Shown here piece after piece: positions 37,581 through 59,037 of a stretch of DNA of 64,000 nucleotides. Source of the stretch: Lepidonotus clava (Eukaryota > Annelida > Polychaeta > Phyllodocida > Polynoidae); NCBI GenBank assembly GCA_936440205.1, contig OW387142.1, forward strand, positions 19,062,736 to 19,126,735, in the 5' to 3' direction. Below the pieces are notes generated by a model, which was not told the origin of the DNA, made no database searches, and saw nothing but the letters and a program-made list of their open reading frames with translations. Position 1 is the first letter of the stretch. The number at the start of each line of letters is the position of its first letter. Both the position numbers and the translations under genes were made by a program.

Positions 37581-38859
37581 TTAAAAATAGATATGGCACC
37601 CCGCGTCAACAAAGCATGGACGTAGAGATCAAACGGGGCGAATTACATGTCACTCAATCTATGCAATGTTAACATGACTCAAATTTTTATTATTTATTTT
37701 TCATGAATGACTCCACTCGTCCGTATATCTGCCTATATTAAGTATAGGCTGCGGCCTTCAAGAAGTGTCCATTCAGGTGCACCCCAGGTTACGGGATCGT
37801 CATTTTAAAAATGAGCAGAAGATTAGGGAGTCGATTACGCTGAATGTAGTCGTATTGTGACTATTCCGTGAACCATTGCCGGTGCTCCGACCAATAGTTC
37901 TTGCTGTTTGGCGGTGTACGTTGGCCAATGGGCATCTATTTGCCCCCGGAGTCGGGCAGCGGCAGCTCCTGTTTACCTGCACTATCCAAATGCAGGTTGG
38001 CTTTTGTCCGATTAGTGCTCGTTTCAGCGGGTACTCGATCGATGCCCCCGTGAGGTGGTCGCACGTCCCGGCCTCACCACTCCCACGACCACAGCGCCCC
38101 ACCAGACAGGCACCAGGCGGCCGCTGAAGCCTCAAAGGTATCGACAGGTTGTGCTCTTGAAAGAATAATCATCATCATTGCATTCAAATGTTGATGTTCT
38201 GGGATATATATGGTGAAAAGAAGCAATTAATCATCGTATATCTAATCATATTTCATTTGACGTTGAAGCTTTTTACTGGACAACGAGATCTATACCCGAC
38301 TAGCTGCACTATGATTATGCTGACTCTGATCATGTTCTGTCAAGAATAGTTGCAAGGGAAGCTTTTTCTGGATGAGAAATATAATGGAAAAGAAAAGAGA
38401 AAAGACAGCAGGGATGCATTACCTAAAATCGTTCAGCTAGAGCAATAAAAAGGCCCGATGCCTTGGTTTCTTTGCGCGCTGGGCGGGGCTGGCGGGGTGC
38501 AGGTGACGCGACTCACAGCTGGGGTGGGGTAAACACCATTAGGGGCAAAACGACAAAAACACGGGGCTGTTTACCTCCGAGTGTGACTTTTTCACCACTA
38601 GTCATTGATTGCCACCTCCTCTGTTCTGGGTTAATGGTCCCTGTGCTGATGACGCCTCCAGCTCTACCGTATTAGTCTGAACGCATATTCAAGTCAATTA
38701 ATTTCTATTAGGTTAAAGTGGTTCATTTTGATAAGGCATATGATAGTTTCCTCTATATTTGATGTTAGGTCTACGGACTTCTGTTAGGATTAACTAAATC
38801 TCATCAAAACGTCACCACGGCAAAACAATCTAATGACACGATATCCCTGCGCGATTGGC

Positions 38860-39345
38860 TCATTTAATACATCACGCGGGGCCCAGTTTATCATGGCGGG
38901 GAGTGGCCGGGGGAGTGGGTGTTTGTAGCAGGGACCACCCCCACTGTCCGTGGTAAGGGGTGGGGTGGGGTAAGCAATAACAGCCACCAGCCAATCGTAA
39001 TAACGACCATTAGTATCAATCACGGCGACCACCTTTTTAATTAAACACGCCCGGACGATTAGATCACCGGGATGACGCCAGGTGGCGGGCCGTGCAATCT
39101 GAGTATGCGCACATAGGAGTGGAGAGGGTGGGGTAGAGCCGGGGGCGTGGACAGCGGATTATCTGGAGGAGACGGCAGATAGTGGGCCGCCAAAGGCTAA
39201 TGCCCTGATAAGAACGGGCAGGCACTGATAGAGCACCAGTGAACAAGAGTGAGCAGCAGCGAGCAGGAGGCAGTGGGGGAGAGCTGCTCGCCACTGACGG
39301 GCTTGGATCCCCTTTTAGTCCAGCTGTGATCACTCATAATGACTG
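38860..39345. promoter_or_regulatory. GC-rich island with GATA-, Gli- and Hox/Pbx-like words
   Basis: Contains GACCACCCC (near 38931), TATCAATCA (near 39013), TGATAAG (near 39205) and GAGCTGCTC (39281-39289) in unique GC-rich sequence. The individual words are short and weak. Their density, and the 9-mer shared with other islands, suggest an enhancer. Confidence 0.3.
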
Positions 39346-39526
39346 GTCGAATAACTCCGCTGTGTATATATGAGAGTGGGAGGGGGGCTGGAGTTTTTTT
39401 CATACTCATTTAGGCCTTGTTGCTAGATATGAACAGGAAAATGTAATAAAAAAGTTGATAATCACCCCATTAAACAGGCCTCGTGTGTTCTTAAAGTTTA
39501 ACAAGTGTTTTATTATTTGTAATCTG

Positions 39527-39924
39527 TGTACTGACACAGATGGCCAGTCCATGCTCTGTTAACTTAGTGTTGTGTTTACACCAGCGCATGCCTTAGCTAT
39601 AACTCCTTGTCAATGTATAGGAGTTAGGGAGGAGTCTAGGTATGACGTACCATACTAAAGGGGCGCGTAATGCTCAAGCTCAGTCAGAGTTAAGCTGAAC
39701 GTTGTTGTGAGTAACCATCCTGGAAAGGTTGTGTCTTAGAAGCTGAGTCCTGGATTTGGAATAGAAGCTGAAAGACTGTTTAGAAAGGTGGGAGCGTTAA
39801 CTGAGTGTGTTTGAGGGGATTCCATCCTTGAAGCTGTTCATTGTCAATTGAGACCTTGTCATGGAACTACAATACACAGGAAATAAATAAAGAACATCCT
39901 TTCACGCAAGTGTTACGTCTTACA
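39527..39924 (+). mobile_element. LTR-like repeat, solo copy 1
   Basis: 398 bp, starting TGTACTGAC and ending TACA, with a polyadenylation-type AATAAA near its 3' end followed by 'gaacatcctttcacgc'. It aligns with the 396-bp repeat at 42879-43274 along its length. The TG...CA ends, the AATAAA placement and the length suit a solo LTR of a Ty3/gypsy-like element. Internal genes are not seen and target duplications are not clear. It looks old and broken. Confidence 0.5.
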
Positions 39925-40094
39925 TGATGTGACTAATTAAGTACACCTGACATTAACAGATAATTAACTCTCTATAGTTCAACGGGTTTAATGAAAGGAC
40001 TCTAAGTTTATCTGTGTATTCATAACATATGTTTTGATTTTTACCCAGGTTTTACTGAGGGCTGAGGGGAATTGAGGGTCACAGAATTTCATTA

Positions 40095-40500
40095 CATGTG
40101 TCCAGCCAAGGGGAAAGGGTGCTCCGTGTGGGATTTCCTATGAAACTAATGTTGTAGAGCAGGTTCTTAGCTTTCAAATGATATCAAGCATGTCCAAATC
40201 TGATAATTATTAAAGAAGTTATAGGCTCTTAAACATAACAATGTCAGGATACCAGAAAATAAGGAAAAGCCATATCAAAACGTTCCATTGACATTCCAAA
40301 TAGGGAAATATTCCATCATGATGGAACATTTTGGGTATGATAAATGAATTCTACACAAAAAGTTGATTTAAGACAAAACTGTTCCTTTTTTTTATAAATC
40401 TACTCATATCTCCTTAAATATTAGGTTTAGGATAGCAAATATAGGAAACTTGGAGTACCCTTTCCCCTTGGCTGGTCACACATATGTATATTAAGACAAT
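40095..40500. repeat. Inverted-repeat element
   Basis: A block containing CCAGCCAAGGGGAAAGGGT near 40103 is repeated in inverse orientation near 40440-40475, each followed, on the inner side, by a 'tttcctat' block. The arms are about 45 bp and the interior is AT-rich and non-coding. It is probably a decayed MITE. Confidence 0.65.
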
Positions 40501-41106
40501 ACATTACATATAGGCAATTTAGGGAACAAAGCACAGATTGTTCCAGAACAATTAGCTTGAATGAAAACAGTGAAGGAGAAAAGATTATTTGTAAGCGATA
40601 GCTTTGGAGGAGATACAGGAGACAGCACGGGGGCTGGATGTACAAATAACCTTAGGAAAACATAGTAGGATTACCATTAGGAGACGTGTTGTAGTGTGGT
40701 GTAGAATAGTGGATGAAAAGTAAAATTGAGGATATGCGATTCATGACTTTCCCTGCGACGGAGAATAACAATCTTGTAATTGTCACACTACAAGTGCCGC
40801 AATTCTTTCCATTGATAATCAACTACTAACTAGGGATATAGAGTGGGTGGTATTTGTCTCACACAAACCTTAAGCATCTAAGATCCGAACATGTTCAAGG
40901 AACTGTGGGCTAGTGGACTACTGAGTTGACTGTACTTTATGTGGCTAAAAATTACTTAGTTTTATCTACTTTTCTACTGTTTAGACCACGGCCTTCCTGT
41001 CTTTGCGCATGTCCCCTTTGGGCACGAAGCTCGTTTCTCTCCTGGGAAAATATTAATGCCATGCGGTACTCCATGAATGCTCGTCGTTTTGCTACTAATC
41101 CGCACA

Positions 41107-41938
41107 AGTGTCTGTTAACGTCATTTTTTAGTAAAATCATAATATAGTGGATAAAAGCATTGAATTTGGTATGAGACACTTCTGAGGCATAACTATCAAA
41201 TCTAGAAGGGGAGTCACCTTGAAATATTGATAGGATGGATGTAGGGGCCAAAAAAACAATATGGCAGACTTTTGATATAAACAATCTTTTATCTCAGCTT
41301 CTAAAATGACTAAAGAGACATGGTTGGTGTCAAAATTGGGAGATTATGGGTCAGGGAATTCAATTATTTACATTTGAAGTCAATGCAGAAATCCAAAATC
41401 CAAGATGGCTGACCAATATTGAGAAATAACATGACTTTCAGTTGCTAAAGTATCTAGACAAGTGGAAATAGTTCCAATATCAGTTGTTTATAACCTAGCG
41501 GGCTCAATAGATATAGTATGCATCCAATACGATACCACTGATTTTAAAATGCTTGAATTTATTAGCATGATACCTTTGACAGTGACCGCTGGATTCAAAA
41601 TAATTCAAAAGAAATGATAATTATACACTTTCCTTTTTTGCCACAAGATTTCTTGATTTCATTGAGTATGATGATCACCTGGGACCCCTTTATTGAATTT
41701 AAAAGGGGAGCCTCCTTAAAATATCAACATAACCCCAACGGGGGGCAAAAATCCAAAATGGCAGACTTTCAATGAAAAAAATCTTATATCTCAGCTTCTA
41801 AAATGCCTAGAAACAGGTTGTTAGTCTCAAAATTAAGAGATTAAAGGAAAGGGAATCCAATTATTTGCTTTTGAAATCAAAATGAGAGATCTTATCTAAG
41901 GTAGCCAATAAATTTAGTTAAATACCTCAAATTTCAAG
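41107..41938 (+). mobile_element. Family A inverted-repeat DNA transposon copy, 3' truncated
   Basis: Begins with the family's 5' end ('gtgtctgttaacgtcatt') and follows the full-length copy through the 'aaatacctcaaatttcaa' region, then stops. The 3' inverted repeat is missing. Confidence 0.85.
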
Positions 41939-42529
41939 AGGAATATCCATTTACAGTGTAGCAGGGGCTGCCTATGATCAACGATGTATGTTTGTGATTA
42001 AGCTATTACTCAACTAAGATGCAATGAAAAATATCTAATCAAAAGCTATCGCCATAATTACTTACATTTTCAATTTTATTTCTCGAACAAATACCAACGT
42101 ATAAATTTTGAAGGGATGTCAAATAAAGGTGTGTTCAGTTGGTGCCGTGCAGATGATACGCTTGTGGCTTTTACATTTGCACCCCGGTCAGGCGGCCCTG
42201 AGGGGGCACCGACCTACCCAACACGGTCCGCCACTCGGCCGGAGGGGGCAGCACCTGCCACACCCTGCTGGTCCAACTCCGAACTCCAGAGAACCGCCAC
42301 AACTCAGTAGGGAGGGTGTGTTTAGTGCTGGAATAAGAGACCTCAATGTTTGAACAGGCGACTATTGGAAAGGAATGAATAATATATATGTGTGTCCCCT
42401 ATGTTATCGTAGTATAGTGGAAGCTGGGGAAAGAACATTATAGCTAATCGTTCGTGGCCAAAGGGCAGAACGGAAGGACTGATGGAAGCTTTGTGCTGGG
42501 GGATAACCCATACAGACAAATAGAGGGGT

Positions 42530-43464
42530 CTCTTCTTATAAGGTCATGCATGTTTTTGAGAAATCGTCACAGAGGGAATAAACGTACCAAATTGGGTATG
42601 AGGCATCTCTGAGGCATAATTATTAAATCTGGAGGGAGAGCACATTGAACTATCAATAGGACGGATGTAGGGGCCAAAAAACCAATAAAGCTGAACTTTG
42701 CTACAAATCACTTATATCTCAGCTTCGAAAATGACTAAAGAGACAGGATTGGCATCAAAATTGGGGTACTATGGGTCAGGGAATTTAGTTATTTGTATTT
42801 AAAACAATAAAGAATCTATCAATATTTCATTTTGATATTTCATGGTGGCTCCCCTTCCACATTTAAAAGAAATGCCTCTGTTCTGACGTGGATGGTCAGT
42901 CCATACTTTAGCTTAGCCAATCTAGTATTACAACTAAGACTCAAGGCTAAGAGTGATTCTCTTTGTCAAAGGTGAAGAGTAAATGGGGGAGTCAGGTCCC
43001 GTATGTTGTTACATATGTATAGCACAGTCAGCGCAGCAGTGAGCAGATCACTGCTAGCTTTTGTTGGTTAAACATTCTTGAAAGGTCAGTACTAGAAGCC
43101 TGTTCTGGAATTGCAATAGAAGCTGATAGACTGAGTAGTAGGCCAGAGCATTGGTTGAGTGTGGTTAAGTGGACCCTACCTTTTGGATTGTCATCGAGAG
43201 ATCTCGTCAAGAGTATGCACACACATTGGATAATAATAAAGAACATCCTTTCACGCGAGTGTTGTGTCTTTTCATAATATGGAACTGTATTATGTATTGG
43301 ATGTGTAGTCCAGGCAGGGACAGACTGCATATGGAGGTGGATCCTGGGAAACAAACTATACAACTTACAAATAGTACCCTAACTTATATCGGATATTAAA
43401 GCCACATAGTTCACCTCAAGGGTGCCTCATACAAAATTTAGTATTTCTATCCGCTTTTTCTGTT

Positions 43465-43465
<1 letters not shown>
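42530..43465 (+). mobile_element. Family A copy, internally deleted and split by an insertion
   Basis: The 5' part of family A (42530-42790) joins directly to its 3' part (about 42810-42878). The remaining 3' end continues at about 43412-43465 ('gtgcctcatacaaaattta'). Between them lies the LTR-like repeat plus about 140 bp. CCTC occurs on both sides of the insert, consistent with a short target duplication. Confidence 0.75.
42879..43274 (+). mobile_element. LTR-like repeat, copy 2, inserted in family A
   Basis: 396 bp, starting TGTTCTGAC and ending TTCA, aligning with 39527-39924, including the 'aataaagaacatcctttcac' 3' segment. About 140 bp of unrelated DNA (43275-43411) may be a remnant of the internal region of the same element. 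It is an old, broken copy and younger than the family A copy it interrupts. Confidence 0.5.

Positions 43466-43466
<1 letters not shown>

Positions 43467-43502
<36 letters not shown>
43467..43502. repeat. (TA)n microsatellite
   Basis: An uninterrupted TA run at the 3' edge of a family A fragment. Confidence 0.95.
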
Positions 43503-43505
<3 letters not shown>

Positions 43506-43974
43506 AAACAGTTCAATTGATCTGTAGACAGATAACCCTATTTATATCTACATTCACCGTAGAGACTGTCTTTGTACAAATAAAGCCTATACACCAACTT
43601 GATGTGTCCGAACATATATACCCGTAGGTCCAGTAGAGTACAGTGTACTTATTCAGATGTAAATGATAGCATTACGTTCGAAATCTGACCTGCTTTTGAT
43701 TACCCACCAAAAAGATTGGAAGAGGCGGGATCCTTTGCCAAAACCTTGGAAGGTCTTATACCTCAAGGGGGCCATCTGGCGTGATTCAGCAAAACTAAAA
43801 GACAGAGGTCCCTAGGACTATTTTATGTATTTTATTTTGCATGAATGAATGGATTGATGCGTCTACTCCCATGTTGTGATGATACTCTGATGAGGATAAT
43901 GGAAAGAGTTAGAGCTTCACTCATGTTGTAAATCGTCATTATATTTTACACTGACAATGGAATGGGCGAAATCA

Positions 43975-43980
43975 TTTATT
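43975..43980 (-). terminator. Polyadenylation signal AATAAA of the tubulin gene
   Basis: The first AATAAA on the minus strand downstream of the tubulin stop codon, about 150 bp away. This predicts a short 3' UTR. Confidence 0.6.
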
Positions 43981-44131
43981 TCTGAAATATACGTGTTTCA
44001 ATTAAAAAAAACAACGCTGGACTGTGAAAGAAATGTATAAAGCAAACATGAGGATCTGGTGATAATTATGATACATTTTCTACAAGAAAAGTGGTATCAT
44101 TCTATTTGGAGGTATTTCATGTTATTTGGCC

Positions 44132-54449
<10,318 letters not shown>

Positions 54450-55400
54450 GCTGATTTGTAAGTATTGCCAAATACCAAATTGTAACGGTGAGAGTAGACT
54501 CTGGGTTGGCCTGCATCAAGTTGATCCCCGACCGCAACTAGCCTTGATATAGGCAAAAACGAGGGTGTGCTTTGGTTGTATCATTCCGCAGGGCCAGATG
54601 AGTAAAACAACTGGGGAACTACTTTCTGTGACTCTGATTGCATATGTATACCTACTCGTGCTGCCTAGACTTGTGAACCCCGACCACAGAAAACTGGTTG
54701 TACGTTTGATGGGTGGGTTGGTGGGTGGGTGGCTAAGAGGGAGCTGAGCTCATATTCATCAATTTGAAAGGTAAAGGTGTCTGGAAATAAGGAACATTGG
54801 TGAGGAAAAGCGTATTGCATCAAAACAATGTCATCCCTTATGTCTCATGTATGTAATATTCCAAAATGTATTTTACAGTAAATTCAAATTCAGAAGAACG
54901 TCCGTAGAAGAACGTCTGTAAAATCAAAGGTCCCTTTGTACCATATATAGGTCTAGGTTAGATATATATATATATATATATATAATATATATATATAACG
55001 CTTCAATGCGACCACGGTCGCGTTGAAACGTTTTATATGTCTAACCTATATTCGAGTACATTTGGGACTGGAATCTCCTAAGGATATCCTATCTTTTGCC
55101 CAACAAATAGATTTATATACGTAAAAGTGCCGTCCCGTCCCAGTGGTGTATGAGGTGTTTTTAACCTTTGACGGGATAATATCCATGTCTCTTTCATACA
55201 ATCAACATCATGTATATATAGCATTCTGTATCTTCAAAGTTCCGTTTTTTTCTCTCTGTGTATGGTTATCTGTATGCTGCTGCTTTACTCCAAGTTTAAA
55301 CTTTGAAGGTGCTCTTGCTATAATCGTACAGCTTGTAAAATCTCCTAAAGGTACTAGACATCTTTTAATACTGATGCTGAGTCTCTTTGCTTATAGATAG
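54450..55400. other. Tubulin upstream region
   Basis: The sequence just upstream of the tubulin ATG (54450-54560) is moderately GC-rich and probably holds the 5' UTR and promoter. I see no TATA box at a useful distance. CAATTTGGTATT-type and AT-rich words are not diagnostic. A TA run sits at 54961-54998. A 77-bp segment at 55174-55251 is repeated in inverse orientation at 57237-57313 (see findings). Confidence 0.5.
54961..54998. repeat. (TA)n microsatellite
   Basis: A TA run with one AT slip. Confidence 0.9.
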
Positions 55401-55405
55401 ACTAT

Positions 55406-57568
55406 AGTCCAGGAGCCAAATCCTGAAATCTGTCAAAATAAGGATTTACCCTCCGCGGTGAGCCCCCTGGATTTTCTTGATTTTTTTCAACTTATAGCAT
55501 CCTAGGGACCATGAATCAAGACGGTTCCGAAGAATTTAGGTATGCGAACACTCTGTAATTATGCGATTTGTGGTTAATTAGCAAAAATTGAAAAACGCGT
55601 TATTTCTTCATTTCTCTGGAACTATGTAAGATATGATAACATGCTATATGTCATCTGAAAGGTAATTTTTTTCCTGATTTCTTGATATATTGTTTGCTAT
55701 TGTCATTAATCATGGCAATGAGTAATTAAAGAAAAACTGTTGTTTCAGTCAAAATCATTAGAACTTAAGGATCCAAGGTTAAAATTTGGAATTGATTAAC
55801 CAAGTCCTAGGTATACTTAGAGGGGATCTTTAGGCAGTTGTTAAAGAAGGTTGCATCTGATTTCATTAGAAATATAATGTAGAAATCATTTTTTGCTGAT
55901 TAAATTCTAACCGACTACTGGATCATTTTGCACTTATATTCTAAAAGGAGAGATGATATCAAGAAAACAACACAATATATCCTAAAGTGAGGTGGAAATG
56001 ATAATCACTATCTCCTTAAGCTGGTATTTCAGTGCTTTCTGAGCCATTTGGGCACATGCATGTAATATAGTGGCTGTTTGGAGAGCATTTTGGCTCATAG
56101 TGAGAGATGTGTCACAATAAAACTATGGTTTGAGTAAGATTTCTTTCCTCAGTAAAATACCATGATTATGTCTCAGTTTTATTACAAACCATCTTATAAG
56201 GGGCCTTGCCTTAAGTATGTATGCATCAAGGGGGGGAAGGAGGTATGAAACTTTTGAAAATGTGCATACTTTATAGTACAAATCTAATGCATACTTTTGC
56301 CCAAAGGGGGTGGGGGTCTGAGATTTTTGAAAATATGTGTACTTACTAAATGGAAGGCCCCATATAGTTCTCTCTATTTCATGCTGACAAAAAGAAAAGA
56401 ATAGCCCATAGTAAACTCACCCATTACCTGACCCCAAGCCATGTTTCTCAGGATATATACATGGGGAGCCTCCAAGTATTGCTTTAAAGAAGAGATGAGT
56501 CCCAAAAAGACTGTTGTCATATATCAAGGGTTCTGAATTTAAAAAAACAGTCCTTGTATCAATATGCCAATTGCAAAAAGACCAGGAATGCTATTTGTTA
56601 AACTTGATAGGTGTGCTACCTCTTTCAAATTGTTGGTTTTAACAAATTACTAGATTGTTCTTTAAACTCTAGGATTCTAGACCCATGTGCTTATATAAAT
56701 GAGTAGCTTGGCTTGACCCTACACAAAATGGATATCTTATATTATATGGGTTACTGGTATTAGTAATTTTATATCAAATTATGACCAGCCTATGATCATG
56801 CTTCACTCAGATTCATCCTACCAACTAATAGGATTCTGCCATATATCTAATTTTATCAGGACGTGTACCAGGGGTACTGAGACCTCTGTGTGTGTATATA
56901 CATATCAATATCATTGGCAAGTCCTCAAACAAATATCAAGCCCTGAAACAATACAGAAGTACATGATATAGCTTTCTATTTCAAAATTACAAGTTCTTGG
57001 TATGGCCATAACTGGTTTCCCAATATTATCTAGTAGCATTGAGCAGCATGTGCACAGCACCCTTGATTTGACACCATAACCACAGCGCTATGGTATTACG
57101 AGATTATACAAGAGCAACAAATTGCTGTGATTCTGGTTGTTGCCTCAAACTTTCAGTTCTTTAAGCCCCAGAAACAACATTATTCCCTTATCAAAATATA
57201 ACCATTTTCATTTCTAAACTGCTATGCAAGAACTTTAAAAAACGGAACTTTGAAGATACAGAATGCTATATATACATGATGTTGATTGTATGAAAGAGAC
57301 ATGGATATTATCCAAAAATTACCTTTCAGATGACATATAGCATGTTATCATATCTTACATAGTTCCAGAGAAATGAAGAAATAACGCGTTTTTCAATTTT
57401 TGCTAATTAACCACAAATTGCGTAATTACAGAGTGTTCGCATACCTAAATTCTTCGGAACTGTCTTGATTCATGGTCCCTAGGATGCTATAAGTTGAAAA
57501 AAATCAAGATAATCCAGGGGGCTCACCGCGGAGGGTAAATCAAGATTTTCAGGTTTGGCTCCTGGACT
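55406..57568. mobile_element. Family D long-TIR element with 5-bp target duplications
   Basis: 2163 bp bounded by ACTAT at 55401-55405 and 57569-57573. The terminal inverted repeats are about 260-270 bp (outer end AGTCCAGGAGCCAAA) and run inward to 'tcatctgaaaggtaattttt'. The interior (55680-57230) has no transposase frame, so it is non-autonomous, of fold-back/MITE type. The 5-bp duplication does not decide the superfamily. Confidence 0.85.
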
Positions 57569-58278
57569 ACTATAGACATATTATGTATGTTCTAGTGTAG
57601 CACTTGTCCTCTGATAGTTAGCTCTTGTTCACATGTACTCTTGAAAATTAGTTACATTGTTTGAGTTACTTATAAATGTATTAGCTGTCCCTAACCTTGC
57701 CTTTTTCATCGTTTTGTATGTAGGATATAGAGCCAGCACATGCACTTTATTGTAGCTCTTGTATACTCTGGCAGCAGACCTATGTTTACAACAGTCAATT
57801 AGCTACTACATGATGAATGCCAAACATGTTCCTGTATTTTTCAGCTATGACATAGCTCCATGTAGTAGATACTATTCTATGTGTTCAAAGATAGGTTGTC
57901 ATGGTCTGTTAACTCACCGTTTATATCCATGTATTATTTTTTTTTTTTTTAGATCTTTTATTTATCCTGGATACAGAATACAAGGTCGGCCGATGGCCGT
58001 TTTTCACTTGTGTCCAGCAATTACAGAAACATAAAGTCTAGACAATGTTTATATAGCAACATGACAACAGGTCATAATTATGTAAAGTTAATAAACTCAT
58101 ATTATCACTCTGATTGTACAATGAACACTGGTGTCAGCCGATGTTTATTCAGAATAAATGAAAGTTGTGTATATACATATACAAGAAACGTTGTTCTAAG
58201 AGATTCCGGACCAGTTTCTCATTAAATCTAAAGATAATATCGAGTATTGTGTATCACACAATCGTCTATTCCCCTGTT
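57569..58278. other. Intergenic AT-rich stretch
   Basis: Unique AT-rich sequence with a T run at 57938-57951 and the predicted polyadenylation signal of the small minus-strand gene at 58144-58149. I see nothing else. Confidence 0.6.
58144..58149 (-). terminator. Polyadenylation signal AATAAA of the small minus-strand gene
   Basis: AATAAA on the minus strand 130 bp beyond the stop at 58279-58281. Confidence 0.5.
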
Positions 58279-58871
58279 TTACTCCAGACGGCGCAAAGTG
58301 GCACATAACAGCAACAGGCTGCCATCTGAAGGATCACACTGAAACCAAACAACAGAAAGTCCACATTGAATCAAAGTAAAAACAGGATTCGTATGGAGCT
58401 ATCTGCCAAGTTATTTGCATGATTGATAAGTTTATAATTTATGAGTTTTTAAGTACATGACTTGATAATCATAGGTGTCTTGGAACGTAAAGAGATAAAG
58501 AAATACATGGGAAAACTATTTAAGGAATGTCAGTCTGGCATATTTCCAAACAGGATTATCTGTTTACCTCCGCACTTTCTGGGAGTATCCAAGCATGGTT
58601 CTCTTCATAGTATTCTTCGTCTCCGAACGTAGAATGACAAGAGGACAAAGCGTTATTGGCCCCGTCATTGTACAAATGATATAGCATGCATGTGAAATCC
58701 TTATATGGTATAACCACATTGATAAAACTATTACGTTTTTTAAATAACAAATAAATGTACTAAATCACCTTTGGGCTCGAAAACAGGGAACGTCTTATAA
58801 TTTTGTATGTCGTCGTTTTTCCTGTTTTCTTGGTTAATGAAGCCTCCTGCCAACTGGTAGACAAGGACCAT
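58279..58871 (-). CDS. Small three-exon gene, predicted 71-residue protein of unknown function
   Basis: Exons (minus strand): 58769-58871, 58568-58620 and 58279-58338. The splice sites are AAAG|GTGATT, TTCGGAG|A, GAG|GTAAAC and TTTGGTTTCAG|T, and the phases (1, then 0) join without a stop. The protein starts MVLVYQLAGGFINQENRKND, then DIQNYKTFPVFEPK, then DEEYYEENHAWILPESAE, then CDPSDGSLLLLCATLRRLE. The start context GTGATGG is good. There is no signal peptide or clear membrane span, and the middle is acidic and tyrosine-rich. I do not recognise a family. The weakest point is the GAG acceptor of intron 1. As an alternative, an ATG at 58708 could start a shorter two-exon form that reads through LSSCHSTFGDEEYYEENHAW. 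It starts head to head with the CUB gene. Confidence 0.5.
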
Positions 58872-59037
58872 CACTCGTGTCCCTGAGCGAGTCACGCTGT
58901 GTACGATGGTGGTCGCTGTGTATCAGACCACGACGGGCAGGGGGTTGGGGGACCTGCCCACCCCCAAGCCCGGGCCTTACACCTGACACAGGGAGACTCC
59001 AGTCCCCAGGGCCATGTAACACACCACCAAACCCACA
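58872..59037. promoter_or_regulatory. Compact divergent promoter region
   Basis: Only 166 bp separate the start codons of the minus-strand small gene and the plus-strand CUB gene. The interval is GC-rich with CpGs and no TATA box, as in known bidirectional animal promoters. Confidence 0.45.

Larger units (their letters stand above)
31972..39526. other. Gene-free stretch with GC islands
   Basis: Contains duplicated block copy 2 (32398-32736), GC-rich islands at 33520-33900, 35440-35600, 35740-35900, 37380-37580, 37860-38130 and 38860-39340, a G tract at 37395-37412 and a palindrome-rich AT segment at 36360-36660. 33900-35390 and 36660-37240 are AT-rich with nothing I can support. A weak candidate exon at 33563-33714 (-) is described in the findings. 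Confidence 0.5.
39925..43974. other. Repeat-rich stretch downstream of the tubulin gene
   Basis: Holds an inverted-repeat element at about 40095-40500, family A copies at 41107-41938 and 42530-42878 with 43412-43465, the second LTR-like copy and a TA run at 43467-43502. The GC-rich patch at 42170-42310 contains two AGGGGGC runs but no full CTCF motif. I see no gene. Confidence 0.65.

Noticed and set aside
42170-42310. Second CTCF site or a gene in a GC-rich patch
   Set aside because: Two AGGGGGC cores are present but the flanking CCASY part does not match, and the frames end without any domain.
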